DNA from: J027 sp965215855
Lineage (GTDB): Bacteria > Chloroflexota > Anaerolineae > Aggregatilineales > J027
Length of the DNA: 64,000 bases
Reading direction: 5' to 3'
Assembly (NCBI GenBank): GCA_965215855.1
Contig: CBDCER010000003.1
Location: 3,410,001-3,474,000 of the forward strand
The notes under the pieces are model-generated. The model did not search any database. It was not told the DNA's origin and saw only the letters and a program-made list of their open reading frames with translations. This document shows positions 16,810 through 25,000 of the stretch, piece by piece (the first letter of the stretch is position 1; every line of letters starts with the position of its first letter). The position numbers and the translations under genes are program-made.

Positions 16810-17576
16810 TGCAGATGAGTAGCAACCGGCGTGTGTTGGTCACTGGAGCCACCGGCTTTTTGGGCTATCGGGTGGTGGTGGCGCTATTGGAGGCGGGCGC
16901 GGAGGTGACGGTGCTGGTGCGTCCGGATCGCCAGCAGGTATTGCAGCCGTTGAGCCATCAAATCACCATCACCCACGCCGATGTCTGGAACCGCGCCAGC
17001 CTAAAAGGGCGGGGGCGGGGACATGCCAGCGTTATTCATCTGGTAGGCAGTACGCACGCTGACCCTGCGCGGGGATTGACATTCAATCAGATCAATCTGG
17101 TTTCGGCGCGGAATGTCACCGGCATGGCGGTCAGTGATGGTATTCCGTTGATGATCTTTCTGAGTACGGTCATGCGCCCCGGTGATCTGCCAGGGGAGTA
17201 CATCCTCAGCAAGCGCGAAGCCGAGGAGTATTTACGCAACAGTGGCTTGCAATGGACAGTGGTGCGTGCCCCGGCGCTGTTTCCTCCGGATCGGCGGATG
17301 GGATTGCGGATGCTGTCGGCGGTGGGGAGCCTGTGGCCGCTGTCATGGCTGGTGGGTCGCATGATGCCGTTGTCAGCAGATGTGGCGGCACGTGGTCTGG
17401 CGGGAATTGCGCTCAACCCGAAGCCGTATACCAATCGGGTGATCTATGCCGGGCATTTGCGGCGTTTGGCGCGGCAGAGTGGGCGGCGTTCTCCGTTGCC
17501 GCGTCCGGTGCGCCAACAGGATGATGACCCCGAAGGGCTGGATGAGCCGCCGTTTGGGTGGTTGCCGAGGCGGTGA
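16809..17576 (+). CDS. NAD(P)-binding epimerase-like protein (NDUFA9/extended SDR type)
   Basis: A 255-residue Rossmann-fold protein. The start overlaps the surE stop (TAATG), and another ATG lies 6 bases later. RRVLVTGATGFLGYRVV is the nucleotide-binding loop. YILSKREAEEYL provides the Tyr-x-x-x-Lys pair of the SDR superfamily. The pattern matches the atypical group of complex I subunit NDUFA9-like proteins, whose bacterial members often lack an assigned substrate. The C-terminus is basic and Pro-rich. It is the last gene before the AT-rich island. Confidence 0.8.
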   Translation: MQMSSNRRVLVTGATGFLGYRVVVALLEAGAEVTVLVRPDRQQVLQPLSHQITITHADVWNRASLKGRGRGHASVIHLVGSTHADPARGLTFNQINLVSARNVTGMAVSDGIPLMIFLSTVMRPGDLPGEYILSKREAEEYLRNSGLQWTVVRAPALFPPDRRMGLRMLSAVGSLWPLSWLVGRMMPLSADVAARGLAGIALNPKPYTNRVIYAGHLRRLARQSGRRSPLPRPVRQQDDDPEGLDEPPFGWLPRR

Positions 17577-17752
17577 GTCGAGCCTGTCAACATAGAAATC
17601 AAAGACATTAGTCTACCTACTACCGAAAATTATTGCTAATATAGATTATTGGTGTTATTCTCATGGTATTACAAGGAACCATATCGTTCTCTTTTGATGA
17701 CATATTTTCTAAAATTCACTAATTGTGGATTATTTAATTTTCTGGATATAGC

Positions 17753-18517
17753 ATGGATCCTATACTTTCCTACATTTTGTACATCAGCATAGTTATACTC
17801 ATCTATATCATTTTTGTTTTTCTCGCCCTGACTTTCCCAAACTCGCAATTACCAAAACTTGTTCCGTTTATTTCTAAATTGCTACCGAATTCTGATGTAG
17901 AAAATTTTGAAAAACAACTTAAATGGATTTCTGATTCGTCAGGTTTATCTGTTGTAAGTCTGTACTTAATTGGGCCTTCGGGTGTAGGGAAGAGTACCTT
18001 TTTGCATACGGTAATCAATAGAATATTCAATGATCAACTCAGTATAACAATTGGAGCTGACCGGGGCGAGTTTTTACATCGGTATAACAGAACTAATTAT
18101 CATGTTAGAATCATTGATATAGGAGGTCATCAATTTCGATGGTTAAAAGGTGAACTTCTGCAATTGGATAGTCCTTCTATCTTTTTGATATTTTTGCACT
18201 CAGAAGAAAATAAGCAAGCAGAGAATGAGAAATATATTGAGAAATTAAGTAAACTAACTCGAGATCGGCAATTCAGTAGACAAGTTAGTCAAGTCTTCTC
18301 GTCAATTGCAGTAATTAGCAAAAGTGATATATGGTGGTCAGACAATGAATCACTGATGAATATATTGGACAAGAATGTTCAGAGTAAGCTTTGGTCGCTT
18401 ATTATGGATGAGCTTGGACATGATCCACTGTTATTGAGTTGCAGTGCCAAAAGTGGTGAATCATTAATGGATGTAGTGGAAACCGTTCTGGATGAATACG
18501 AAAGACATCAGGTGTAG
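17753..18517 (+). CDS. Membrane-anchored small GTPase, Arf/SRPRB-like
   Basis: A 254-residue protein with an N-terminal transmembrane helix (about 5-28, ILYISIVILIYIIFVFLAL) and a cytoplasmic GTPase domain. The P-loop is GPSGVGKST (74-82). The G3 motif is DIGGH (122-126), with the double Gly typical of Arf, G-alpha and SRPRB. G4 is the degenerate SKSD (189-192) in place of NKxD. G5 is SAKSG (231-235). The anchor plus this G3 type resembles the eukaryotic SRP receptor beta subunit, but function cannot be inferred from that. The next gene follows after 11 bases and is probably its partner. Confidence 0.82.
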   Translation: MDPILSYILYISIVILIYIIFVFLALTFPNSQLPKLVPFISKLLPNSDVENFEKQLKWISDSSGLSVVSLYLIGPSGVGKSTFLHTVINRIFNDQLSITIGADRGEFLHRYNRTNYHVRIIDIGGHQFRWLKGELLQLDSPSIFLIFLHSEENKQAENEKYIEKLSKLTRDRQFSRQVSQVFSSIAVISKSDIWWSDNESLMNILDKNVQSKLWSLIMDELGHDPLLLSCSAKSGESLMDVVETVLDEYERHQV

Positions 18518-18528
18518 AGGACATAGTA

Positions 18529-19983
18529 ATGGCAAGGATCCGAGCTGTTCAATATGTTGCATTTGAGGTCGAAAACATTAATTCCTATATATCCCCTGAT
18601 GATCCTAAAACCGAGGCTTTTTTTAATAAAATGGAGGAGTTGATTATTCCTCAAGGTACACATAATAAAAATTATGTGGGTTTACGATCAATCAATGTAG
18701 CACGAGTGCAGAAACGAACCTGGGTTGTCTCATATGTTAGATATTATCCTGACACAAAAGTTATTTCTAATTCTAAACAACTTAATCGAGACGTGAACCC
18801 TGATAACTTCCCATATCTTCGTGCTCTTGCTGTTACTGTCAACGAGGCCCGATTAAAAAAGCTCTTAAGGGAAGATAAAAACTGGCTTCATGTACTGTTT
18901 TCTGGTGCATCAGAGCATATACAGCAAGAAATTGATGTTAGCTGGATTCTTCGAGATATTGCTCAGTTTCGTAATATTTCTGACCATGTTGTTCCGATTA
19001 ATCCAACGCCTGATCAAGAAGAGTTGATTACTGCAAATCAACTGAAGCTCCAGTACCCCATAAAAAATCATATCGACTGGATGGCAGTCGAGGAAGGCAT
19101 TCGTCAGTATGTAACATCTCGAATGGATCAAGGAAAAGCCCTTATTAGTTTCTGCACCTTGACACCGAAAAATACCAAGGCTCAATTATATGTTGTTCCT
19201 TTGTTTCCGAAAGAACGACCTGTGTTGCTTATAGATGATAAAGGTTCTTCTAAGGCGTCTCGCTCTCCTGAAGCAAACCTAGAGTACTGCGAAGAGACAG
19301 AAGATATGGCAAAGCAGAGGTTGAAAAAAGAAAAACAGCTAAGATATAATACAATTAAGAGAGTATTGTTGATTATGGCTGTTGTAGTTTTGAATATTAT
19401 TATATTATCAACTCTTTTATTGCTTAGAAGTGAAGATGATACTCCAACAAGTATCCCATATACAGAAATTATTACACTGACGAGGGTTAATCCGTCACCT
19501 ACAATTATTCTCTCCTACAGAGATGTCTTGCGAGACCTAGACGATGCTTATGAACTAGATGTACTGATCGAAATTATCGACTTACAATTTCCAGGTACAA
19601 TACAGTCAATCAATACTACACAATACATCACTATCATTGCACCTAACAATGCTGCCTTTCCGGATGACTTTTCCAACAGGGTTCTTTCCACACGGCCATT
19701 GGAGTCTGTAATTCATGATTATTTGGCGTTATTTTATAACCCGATCTATTTCGTAATTGATGATTACATACTGCCTCAAACAATGGATGATATAAACTTA
19801 CAGTTACTTGATGGTCGAGAACTGGAGGTGACAAAGGGGCCTAGTGATGAGATCTGGCTTAATCAGAATAGCCGCGTTGTAGAAATTGTTCAGGCTGATA
19901 CGTGGATTGTATACATAATTGACAACTTGATAACATTCCCGAAAGAAACAGGCACGCCTGGAAGTGGCCTTCAGCAACCATAA
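18529..19983 (+). CDS. Single-pass protein: unknown cytoplasmic domain, membrane helix, fasciclin-like ectodomain
   Basis: A 484-residue protein with AGAGGA before the ATG. Residues 1 to about 270 form a soluble domain I do not recognise. It is rich in charged residues and contains a basic segment (KQRLKKEKQLRYNTIKR) just before the single membrane helix (about 280-300, LIMAVVVLNIIILSTLLLL). Outside, after a Thr/Pro-rich linker, residues from about 325 to 475 look like a FAS1 (fasciclin) domain: ITIIAPNNAAFP, a YLALFY-like middle, LQLLDGRELEVTKGP, and the closing VQADTWIVYIIDNLI. Fasciclin domains mediate adhesion. Pairing with a membrane GTPase suggests transmembrane signalling. Confidence 0.75.
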   Translation: MARIRAVQYVAFEVENINSYISPDDPKTEAFFNKMEELIIPQGTHNKNYVGLRSINVARVQKRTWVVSYVRYYPDTKVISNSKQLNRDVNPDNFPYLRALAVTVNEARLKKLLREDKNWLHVLFSGASEHIQQEIDVSWILRDIAQFRNISDHVVPINPTPDQEELITANQLKLQYPIKNHIDWMAVEEGIRQYVTSRMDQGKALISFCTLTPKNTKAQLYVVPLFPKERPVLLIDDKGSSKASRSPEANLEYCEETEDMAKQRLKKEKQLRYNTIKRVLLIMAVVVLNIIILSTLLLLRSEDDTPTSIPYTEIITLTRVNPSPTIILSYRDVLRDLDDAYELDVLIEIIDLQFPGTIQSINTTQYITIIAPNNAAFPDDFSNRVLSTRPLESVIHDYLALFYNPIYFVIDDYILPQTMDDINLQLLDGRELEVTKGPSDEIWLNQNSRVVEIVQADTWIVYIIDNLITFPKETGTPGSGLQQP

Positions 19984-20085
19984 TTAAGAAGAAATGATTA
20001 TAGCACAACTTTCATGAATTCAATTGTGAGAAAAAACTCTCTAACTTAGAGAAGTTCCCTTGCTTATCCTTGTCCAAAATCCGGA

Positions 20086-20745
20086 TCATTCAAATAAGTC
20101 CAAGATATAACTCAAAGCGACGCCTTCTGATTCCAGGTAGGCACGTAGTTTCTTGCGGGCATCATGCAGCAGCTTGTAGAGGGCGTTGCGGTTGGTGTTC
20201 ATTTGATCGGCAACGACATCCATCGGAATGCCGCGTAGGGTCACGGCTTCTAAGGCGCGGCGCTGGCGATCCGTCAGGGCTTCGTCCAGGCCGGTGCTGA
20301 TGATATTCAGGACATCGTTGCGCTCGGTGGCTTTTTCGGGGCCAGGCGTGCGACGGCTGGAGGCAGTGGTGGGATCTAAGCCAACCATGAGTTCGCCGTC
20401 GGCGGTGAGTTCGTCCAGGCTGAAATCTTTGTAACGTGCCCGGCGCAATTCGCTGATGGCGGTGCGTGTGCCGATTTTCATAGCCCAGGTCGTGAAGCGG
20501 CTATCACCGCGAAACGACAGCAAATTGTCCAAAATTCGCAAGGTGGCATCCTGGGCAAAATCCTCCGCCATTTGCGTGATTTCTTGGGAGGAAAGGCTGG
20601 AAAGGTCGCTGCGTTCGCGGCTCAGATAATAGTAAATGCCCCGGCGCAAATAGGCCCGTAAATCATCGAGGGCCGCCGCCTGCTCCGCCGAGTTGTCATT
20701 CGACAGTTCTGCGATCCACTGCTGGTTTGTTCGCTCCATTTGCAT
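20086..20745 (-). CDS. ECF-like RNA polymerase sigma factor
   Basis: A 219-residue sigma-70 family protein. Region 2 spans about 45-110 (MAEDFAQDATLRILDNLLSF, then FTTWAMKIGTRTAISELRRAR). Region 4 spans about 150-205 (ALTDRQRRALEAVTLRGIPM, then MNTNRNALYKLLHDARKKLR with the helix-turn-helix). There is no region 1 or 3, which fits an ECF sigma. A linker of about 35 residues separates regions 2 and 4. No anti-sigma gene adjoins it. Two in-frame ATGs are 6 bases apart. Confidence 0.9.
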   Translation of the reverse strand: MQMERTNQQWIAELSNDNSAEQAAALDDLRAYLRRGIYYYLSRERSDLSSLSSQEITQMAEDFAQDATLRILDNLLSFRGDSRFTTWAMKIGTRTAISELRRARYKDFSLDELTADGELMVGLDPTTASSRRTPGPEKATERNDVLNIISTGLDEALTDRQRRALEAVTLRGIPMDVVADQMNTNRNALYKLLHDARKKLRAYLESEGVALSYILDLFE

Positions 20746-20929
20746 GATCTATGTGTCCTGTCGTTTCTATCTAACGCCTAATTCTAAAAAACTGCCAGCC
20801 TATCGACAAGGTTACTGGCATTTTCTTATCAATTCCTTATATGGTGCGCTGCAAAACCAACGCACTACAGTCTATGATTGACGTACTCTATAGTCAATGA
20901 TACACTCCGCCTATCGAAGTCAGCATGAG

Positions 20930-21063
20930 TAAAATCAGTGGCTTTGATTAGTTTTAGAGGCGGGGCGTCGCCACATACTGTCTCAGTCAGCGTAAGACGG
21001 CGTAGAGCCGCTGCATGGCGCTAACGGCAGCAGCCCACCAGCTTTAGCGGTGGGAGTACGTCA
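20930..21063 (+). mobile_element. Probable right-end remnant of an IS200/IS605-type element
   Basis: The 315-base gap between the sigma factor and the kinase has no gene. Its right part ends in a hairpin (CCCACC-a-GC-TTTA-GC-GGTGGG, 21034-21054) followed by AGTACGTCAC. That is the usual layout of IS605-family right ends, which also encode the 3' part of the TnpB guide RNA. No tnpA or tnpB is present in the window, so only a remnant can be claimed. The final TCA coincides with the stop codon of the - strand kinase gene. The call rests on memory of such ends and needs a database match. Confidence 0.4.
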
Positions 21064-21699
21064 CCATTTCATTATGTTCAACTTGTGGAGATGGCTGGTC
21101 AGCATCTCCATGATTTGTTCAAAGTCGGGAGATTGATGCACAAAGTCCATGTTGGCGGTTGGAATCACCATTAGAGGACAGCGTCCCCAGCCAGCAGCCC
21201 ATTCATCATAAAGCTGGTTGAGTTCGGATAGATAGGCGATGGAAATCTGGCGTTCGTAGTCGCGGCCACGCAGGGCGATGCGTTCTGCCAGGATGCCAAC
21301 GGGTGCTTGCAGATAGATGAGCAAATCCGGTGGTGGTAGAAAATCGCAGATGCCTTCGTAGAGATCGCGGTAGCTGCGATAGTCCCGTTCAGTTAGCTTG
21401 CCTTGCCGGTGTAGATTCTCGGCAAATATGTCGGCGTCTTCGTAGATGCTGCGGTCCTGAATAACATGACCGGGATAGTCGAGCAGTTGGCGTTGGTGTT
21501 GGAGCCGCCGCGAGAGAAAGTAGACTTGCGAATGAAAGCTCCAGCGGGTCATGTCTTGATAGAAGTCAGCCAGGTAGGGATTTTCATCGACGGCCTCATA
21601 AAAGGGCTGCCAGCCCAACCGTTCAGCGATCATCTGCGTCAGGCTGCTTTTACCCACGCCGATATTGCCTGCCACTGCAATAAACACTTTTTTGGTCAT
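21061..21699 (-). CDS. Deoxynucleoside kinase (dAK/dGK family)
   Basis: A 212-residue kinase for salvage of deoxynucleosides. The P-loop is AGNIGVGKSSL (about 10-20). IQDRSIYEDADIFA is the family's substrate-positioning stretch (DRS in place of ERS). LAERIALRGRDYER is the Arg-rich lid. The ATG overlaps the stop of the upstream kinase-MazG gene (ATGA), so the two are co-translated. The extreme C-terminus abuts an IS605-like end, and a few residues may have been altered. It could prefer dA, dG or dC; sequence alone does not tell. Confidence 0.92.
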   Translation of the reverse strand: MTKKVFIAVAGNIGVGKSSLTQMIAERLGWQPFYEAVDENPYLADFYQDMTRWSFHSQVYFLSRRLQHQRQLLDYPGHVIQDRSIYEDADIFAENLHRQGKLTERDYRSYRDLYEGICDFLPPPDLLIYLQAPVGILAERIALRGRDYERQISIAYLSELNQLYDEWAAGWGRCPLMVIPTANMDFVHQSPDFEQIMEMLTSHLHKLNIMKW

Positions 21700-22706
21700 G
21701 GCTGTTCCTTGCGATGCCAGGTGCGTTGCCGATTGTGTTTCATTTTGTCGATGTAGGCCGCTTCCAGATCAACACCCGTGTAGTTTGCCAGTTTGAATAA
21801 ATAGGCCAGCACATCGGCGAATTCGTTGCGGAGGTCTTGCTGTACGGTGGGCGAGGGTGCTGCTTGGGGATCGCGCCAGCCGTGAATCAGGGCGCTCGCC
21901 AATTCGCCGATTTCTTCTTGAAGCAGCGCGAAATTCAAGAACAAATCGGTGTTGAAACCCTTGACTTCATCGAATTCGTGGTGAAATCGCTGAAAATCGC
22001 CCAGGCGGCGGGCGGTATCTTCCACGATTAATGGCGATACTGTGGCTGGTGGCTCAGGAATCACGGCAACCGTTTCCCGTAGGCCCGGCAGTGCAACTTG
22101 TTGAGGGCCGACCCCCAAAGCACCCCGAATTCGATCCAGAACGTAGGCGCGATCCTGGGCGTCTTGGACGAAATCCAAGTTGTTTGTATCCAATAGCAGA
22201 ACTGGTGCGGCATCGTAGTCGGCGAAGAAACGATCATAGGCCACTCGCAGGCTCTCGATATAACTAGCATCCATGTTGCGCTCATAGGGGCGATCCCGAT
22301 GAGCGATTTGAGCCATTAGTACGGATGTGTCAGCACGAAGGTACACGATCAAGTCTGGAGCAGGGATGTTGACGGCCAGGGCTTCATAGATGCGCTCGTA
22401 AGTACCCAGTTCGTCCCCACTCAGATTCAACTGAGCGAACAACCAATCTTTCGCAAAAATGTAGTCACTGATGAGCGGGTGGGGCATCTGGGCAATACGG
22501 CGTTGCTGGTCATAGCGACTGAGTAGAAAGAAGACTTGCGTCTGGAACGCATAGCGGGCACGATCTTGATAGAAACGTGCCAGAAACGGATTTTCCTCAA
22601 AGACCTCCAGCAAAAGAGCCGCATTGAATTCTTGCTCAAGATAGCGAGCCAGGGAGGTCTTGCCGACGCCGATAACACCTTCAATTGCAATATGTTGGAG
22701 CATCAT
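21696..22706 (-). CDS. Deoxynucleoside kinase fused to a MazG-like pyrophosphohydrolase
   Basis: A 336-residue two-domain protein. Residues 1 to about 205 are a second deoxynucleoside kinase: P-loop GVIGVGKTSLA, ISDYIFAKDWLFA at the substrate site, and AHRDRPYERNM as lid. After a Pro-rich linker, residues about 235-330 form an all-alpha NTP-pyrophosphatase domain: LLQEEIGELASALIHGW (EExxE) and LRNEFADVLAYLFKLA (ExxD). MazG-type enzymes hydrolyse (d)NTPs to monophosphates. A protein that both makes dNMPs from nucleosides and returns dNTPs to dNMPs would buffer the pool. It sits between a GAF protein gene and a stand-alone kinase with almost no spacing. Confidence 0.88.
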   Translation of the reverse strand: MMLQHIAIEGVIGVGKTSLARYLEQEFNAALLLEVFEENPFLARFYQDRARYAFQTQVFFLLSRYDQQRRIAQMPHPLISDYIFAKDWLFAQLNLSGDELGTYERIYEALAVNIPAPDLIVYLRADTSVLMAQIAHRDRPYERNMDASYIESLRVAYDRFFADYDAAPVLLLDTNNLDFVQDAQDRAYVLDRIRGALGVGPQQVALPGLRETVAVIPEPPATVSPLIVEDTARRLGDFQRFHHEFDEVKGFNTDLFLNFALLQEEIGELASALIHGWRDPQAAPSPTVQQDLRNEFADVLAYLFKLANYTGVDLEAAYIDKMKHNRQRTWHRKEQP

Positions 22707-22711
22707 TCAGC

Positions 22712-23557
22712 CTAGTTCCGTGACTCGCGAGCCAGGGCGCTGGCGAGCTGGGCACAGACTAACTCCAGCATCAGGGTGTTTTCCTGAGAAATGGACCCAG
22801 GTACATCACGACAGGCCAATACCACACCGAAACGCATGTTGGTACCGACAGGCAGGCACACACCGGCTCCAAAGCGTCCCCGACTGATGAAGGGGTGGTT
22901 GGGGGTGTCCTGTGGTGCGACCACGCGGGTTTGCCCAGTTTGTGCCACCCACCCGACCAGGCTGTTCTCATAGGGAAGTTTTTGGGGCGCTACGCTGGTT
23001 ACGGCGCGTGGTCCGGCCTGAGCTGAAACCGATACAGTCGGTGGATCGGTGGGGGTTACCTTGAAAAAGGCTACATACTCATAGCCTAACTCTTGAATGG
23101 CGCCGACCGCGGCCTGGGTTTTGGCTGGGCCGCCCTTGGCCCGCATCAGAGCTTTGGCGAAGGTCCGCACGGAAGGCAGGGCATCGGCACGCAGCGTTTC
23201 CAATTGCCGGTCTTCGACCAGGCGTTTAATTTTTTTGATAAGCTCATCATCCTGGAGCGGTGTGTTGGAGGTGTCATCGGCCTGGCCGGGCAGGCTGAAG
23301 TCGGCTTCCTCATCAACTTTGATAATAAGCAAACGTGGGTAACTCTGCCGGAGTTCTTTCACCAGATCAAAAATATCCCCAAGTGCGCTATCAATGACCA
23401 GTACATCGGTCGTTTTGCTTTTATCGGTCAATGATTCGCGAATTTTTTCAAGGTTGGTGATGATGTTGAGCGCAAACGTTGGCTCTTTTTTCAGGTTGTC
23501 ACGGTAACGGACGCTTGAGGCCAATTTTACCGCGAGAAGTACATTGAGTTTCGACAT
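22712..23557 (-). CDS. GAF-domain protein with a degenerate receiver-like N-terminus
   Basis: A 281-residue cytoplasmic protein. Residues 1 to about 110 have an alternating strand-helix pattern like a receiver (LNVLLAVKL, DVLVIDSALGD, RLLIIKVDE), but the acidic pocket and phospho-Asp are not convincing. A GAF domain follows (about 130-275): VGAIQELGYEYVAFFKV, NSLVGWVAQTGQTRVV, GVCLPVGTNMRFGVVLACRD. No output domain is present, so it may bind a ligand and act on a partner. It is transcribed 5 bases ahead of the kinase-MazG gene. A link to the histidine kinase upstream is possible but unproven. Confidence 0.78.
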   Translation of the reverse strand: MSKLNVLLAVKLASSVRYRDNLKKEPTFALNIITNLEKIRESLTDKSKTTDVLVIDSALGDIFDLVKELRQSYPRLLIIKVDEEADFSLPGQADDTSNTPLQDDELIKKIKRLVEDRQLETLRADALPSVRTFAKALMRAKGGPAKTQAAVGAIQELGYEYVAFFKVTPTDPPTVSVSAQAGPRAVTSVAPQKLPYENSLVGWVAQTGQTRVVAPQDTPNHPFISRGRFGAGVCLPVGTNMRFGVVLACRDVPGSISQENTLMLELVCAQLASALARESRN

Positions 23558-23694
23558 TATTTAACCTCATCAAAGGTCTTTGCCATAAAACTTTTCACAG
23601 GGATATTGCTCGTTTGTGTTGCTGAGATAATTACCACAGCAAATCCCCATGTCGATTATGAAAACTCTGCTTGCGGTTTGCAAGCTTGATTGAC

Positions 23695-24855
23695 TTAGTG
23701 TTGTAACAATCCCGATTGTTTTAAGGGAATAACAACCTGGATACTTGTGCCCTGCCCAGCCCCACTTTCGATATACAAGAAGCCTTTCAACCGCCGGGCA
23801 CGCTCTTCCATATTGCGTAATCCATAATGTTCAGGGGCGCGGGTTTTTTCTAGATCCATGCCGATGCCGTTGTCTTGGATGGCGAGATTCAGGCGATTTT
23901 TCTCCAGCCGAATGGTCAAACGGGTCTGGGTTGCGTTGGCATGACGAGCGATATTTGCCAGTGATTCTCGCACGATTTGTGCCAGTGAATGACGTTGTTG
24001 ATCGGTCAGAGCTGGCAATGTATCTGGTATTTGAGTCTCAACAGTGATGCCTGAAAAATCACGAAAATGCAGTAACAGATTTTCGAGTTGCTGTTGAAAG
24101 GTTGACGCATGGGTTTTGTTGGCGATGCTCATGTCTCGGATATAAGCTCGCAGGTCGTCGATGATACGATTAAGATCCTGCAAAACTGTGTGAAAATGTT
24201 GCTCGCCCTCTGGTGATAGGTCCGCCATGCCACGCATGATTTCCAGCTTCATGCCGACTGCATAAATTTCTTGAATGATGCCGTCGTGAAGTTCCATGCG
24301 GATTCGGTCACGTTCGTCGCGAAGCGCAGCAGCCTGTAACTTGTGGTGCAGGCGAGCGTTTTCGATGGCGATGGTTGCAAAAGAAGCAAATAAAACAACT
24401 AGATTTTCGTCGGTTTCATTAAAAGGTTGCCCGTCTATGCGGTCGCAGAGATAGATATTGCCTAGTCGTTGATTGTTGCGCCCAATGACTGGCACACCCA
24501 GAAAAGTTCTCATGATGGGATGGTGTGGGCCGAAACCAGTGAAGCGGGCATCTTTGGTCAGATCGTTTAGCCGGATTGGGCTGTTGCTATCCATTAGCGC
24601 ACCCAGCAGCCCCAAGCCTTGCGGCTCGAATCCGATTTTGTCTGCTGTTTCATGACCTAGCCCAGATGTAACAAAGGTTCGCAAGCCAGTTCCATCATCT
24701 GCCGGAACCCCTAGCGCCGCATATTGCGCTCCCACGATGTCGCGGGCAATGTCAGCAATGCGTTGCAATGTTCGTGACAGGCTTAAACCTTCGACCACGC
24801 TGGTGGCAGCTTGTTTCAAGGCATCTAGGGCCAATGTGTTGTTGGAATGTTGCAT
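23695..24855 (-). CDS. Cytoplasmic GAF sensor histidine kinase, NarL-type
   Basis: A 386-residue kinase with no membrane helix. The GAF domain occupies about 20-165 (YAALGVPADDGTGLRTFVTSG, read as GAF core). The HisKA_3 dimerisation helix carries the phospho-acceptor His in MELHDGIIQEIYAVGMKLE. The ATPase domain shows REISLAN-like RESLANIARHANA (N box), DNGIGMD (G1) and GLRNMEERARRLKG. The GAF-HisKA_3 layout resembles DevS-type sensors. The response regulator at 25001 is divergent, 145 bases away, and is the probable partner. Confidence 0.9.
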   Translation of the reverse strand: MQHSNNTLALDALKQAATSVVEGLSLSRTLQRIADIARDIVGAQYAALGVPADDGTGLRTFVTSGLGHETADKIGFEPQGLGLLGALMDSNSPIRLNDLTKDARFTGFGPHHPIMRTFLGVPVIGRNNQRLGNIYLCDRIDGQPFNETDENLVVLFASFATIAIENARLHHKLQAAALRDERDRIRMELHDGIIQEIYAVGMKLEIMRGMADLSPEGEQHFHTVLQDLNRIIDDLRAYIRDMSIANKTHASTFQQQLENLLLHFRDFSGITVETQIPDTLPALTDQQRHSLAQIVRESLANIARHANATQTRLTIRLEKNRLNLAIQDNGIGMDLEKTRAPEHYGLRNMEERARRLKGFLYIESGAGQGTSIQVVIPLKQSGLLQH

Positions 24856-25000
24856 AGGTTTCCTTTTGACTTGACTGTCTATGGCAGAATTGTTTGAAAA
24901 ACTGTAAGCTTACTAATGATAAACCAATGTGTTGTCGATATAATATGCCAGGAAGCACAAACTGCCTGACCATATTATACAAATTTTAGGGGTACGCACA

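Larger units (their letters stand above)
17580..20050. other. AT-rich island carrying a two-gene module
   Basis: Base composition drops visibly compared with both flanks. A and T dominate codon third positions in the two genes here, unlike the GC-rich neighbours at 16-17.5 kb and 20.1 kb onward. The 176-base leader (17577-17752) has no recognisable gene. This suggests acquisition by transfer or a composition kept different for other reasons. No flanking repeats, integrase or tRNA were seen. Confidence 0.6.

Noticed and set aside
21034..21054. Hairpin as rho-independent terminator of the kinase gene
   Set aside because: Read on the - strand it is not followed by a T-run. It fits an IS605-type end better.
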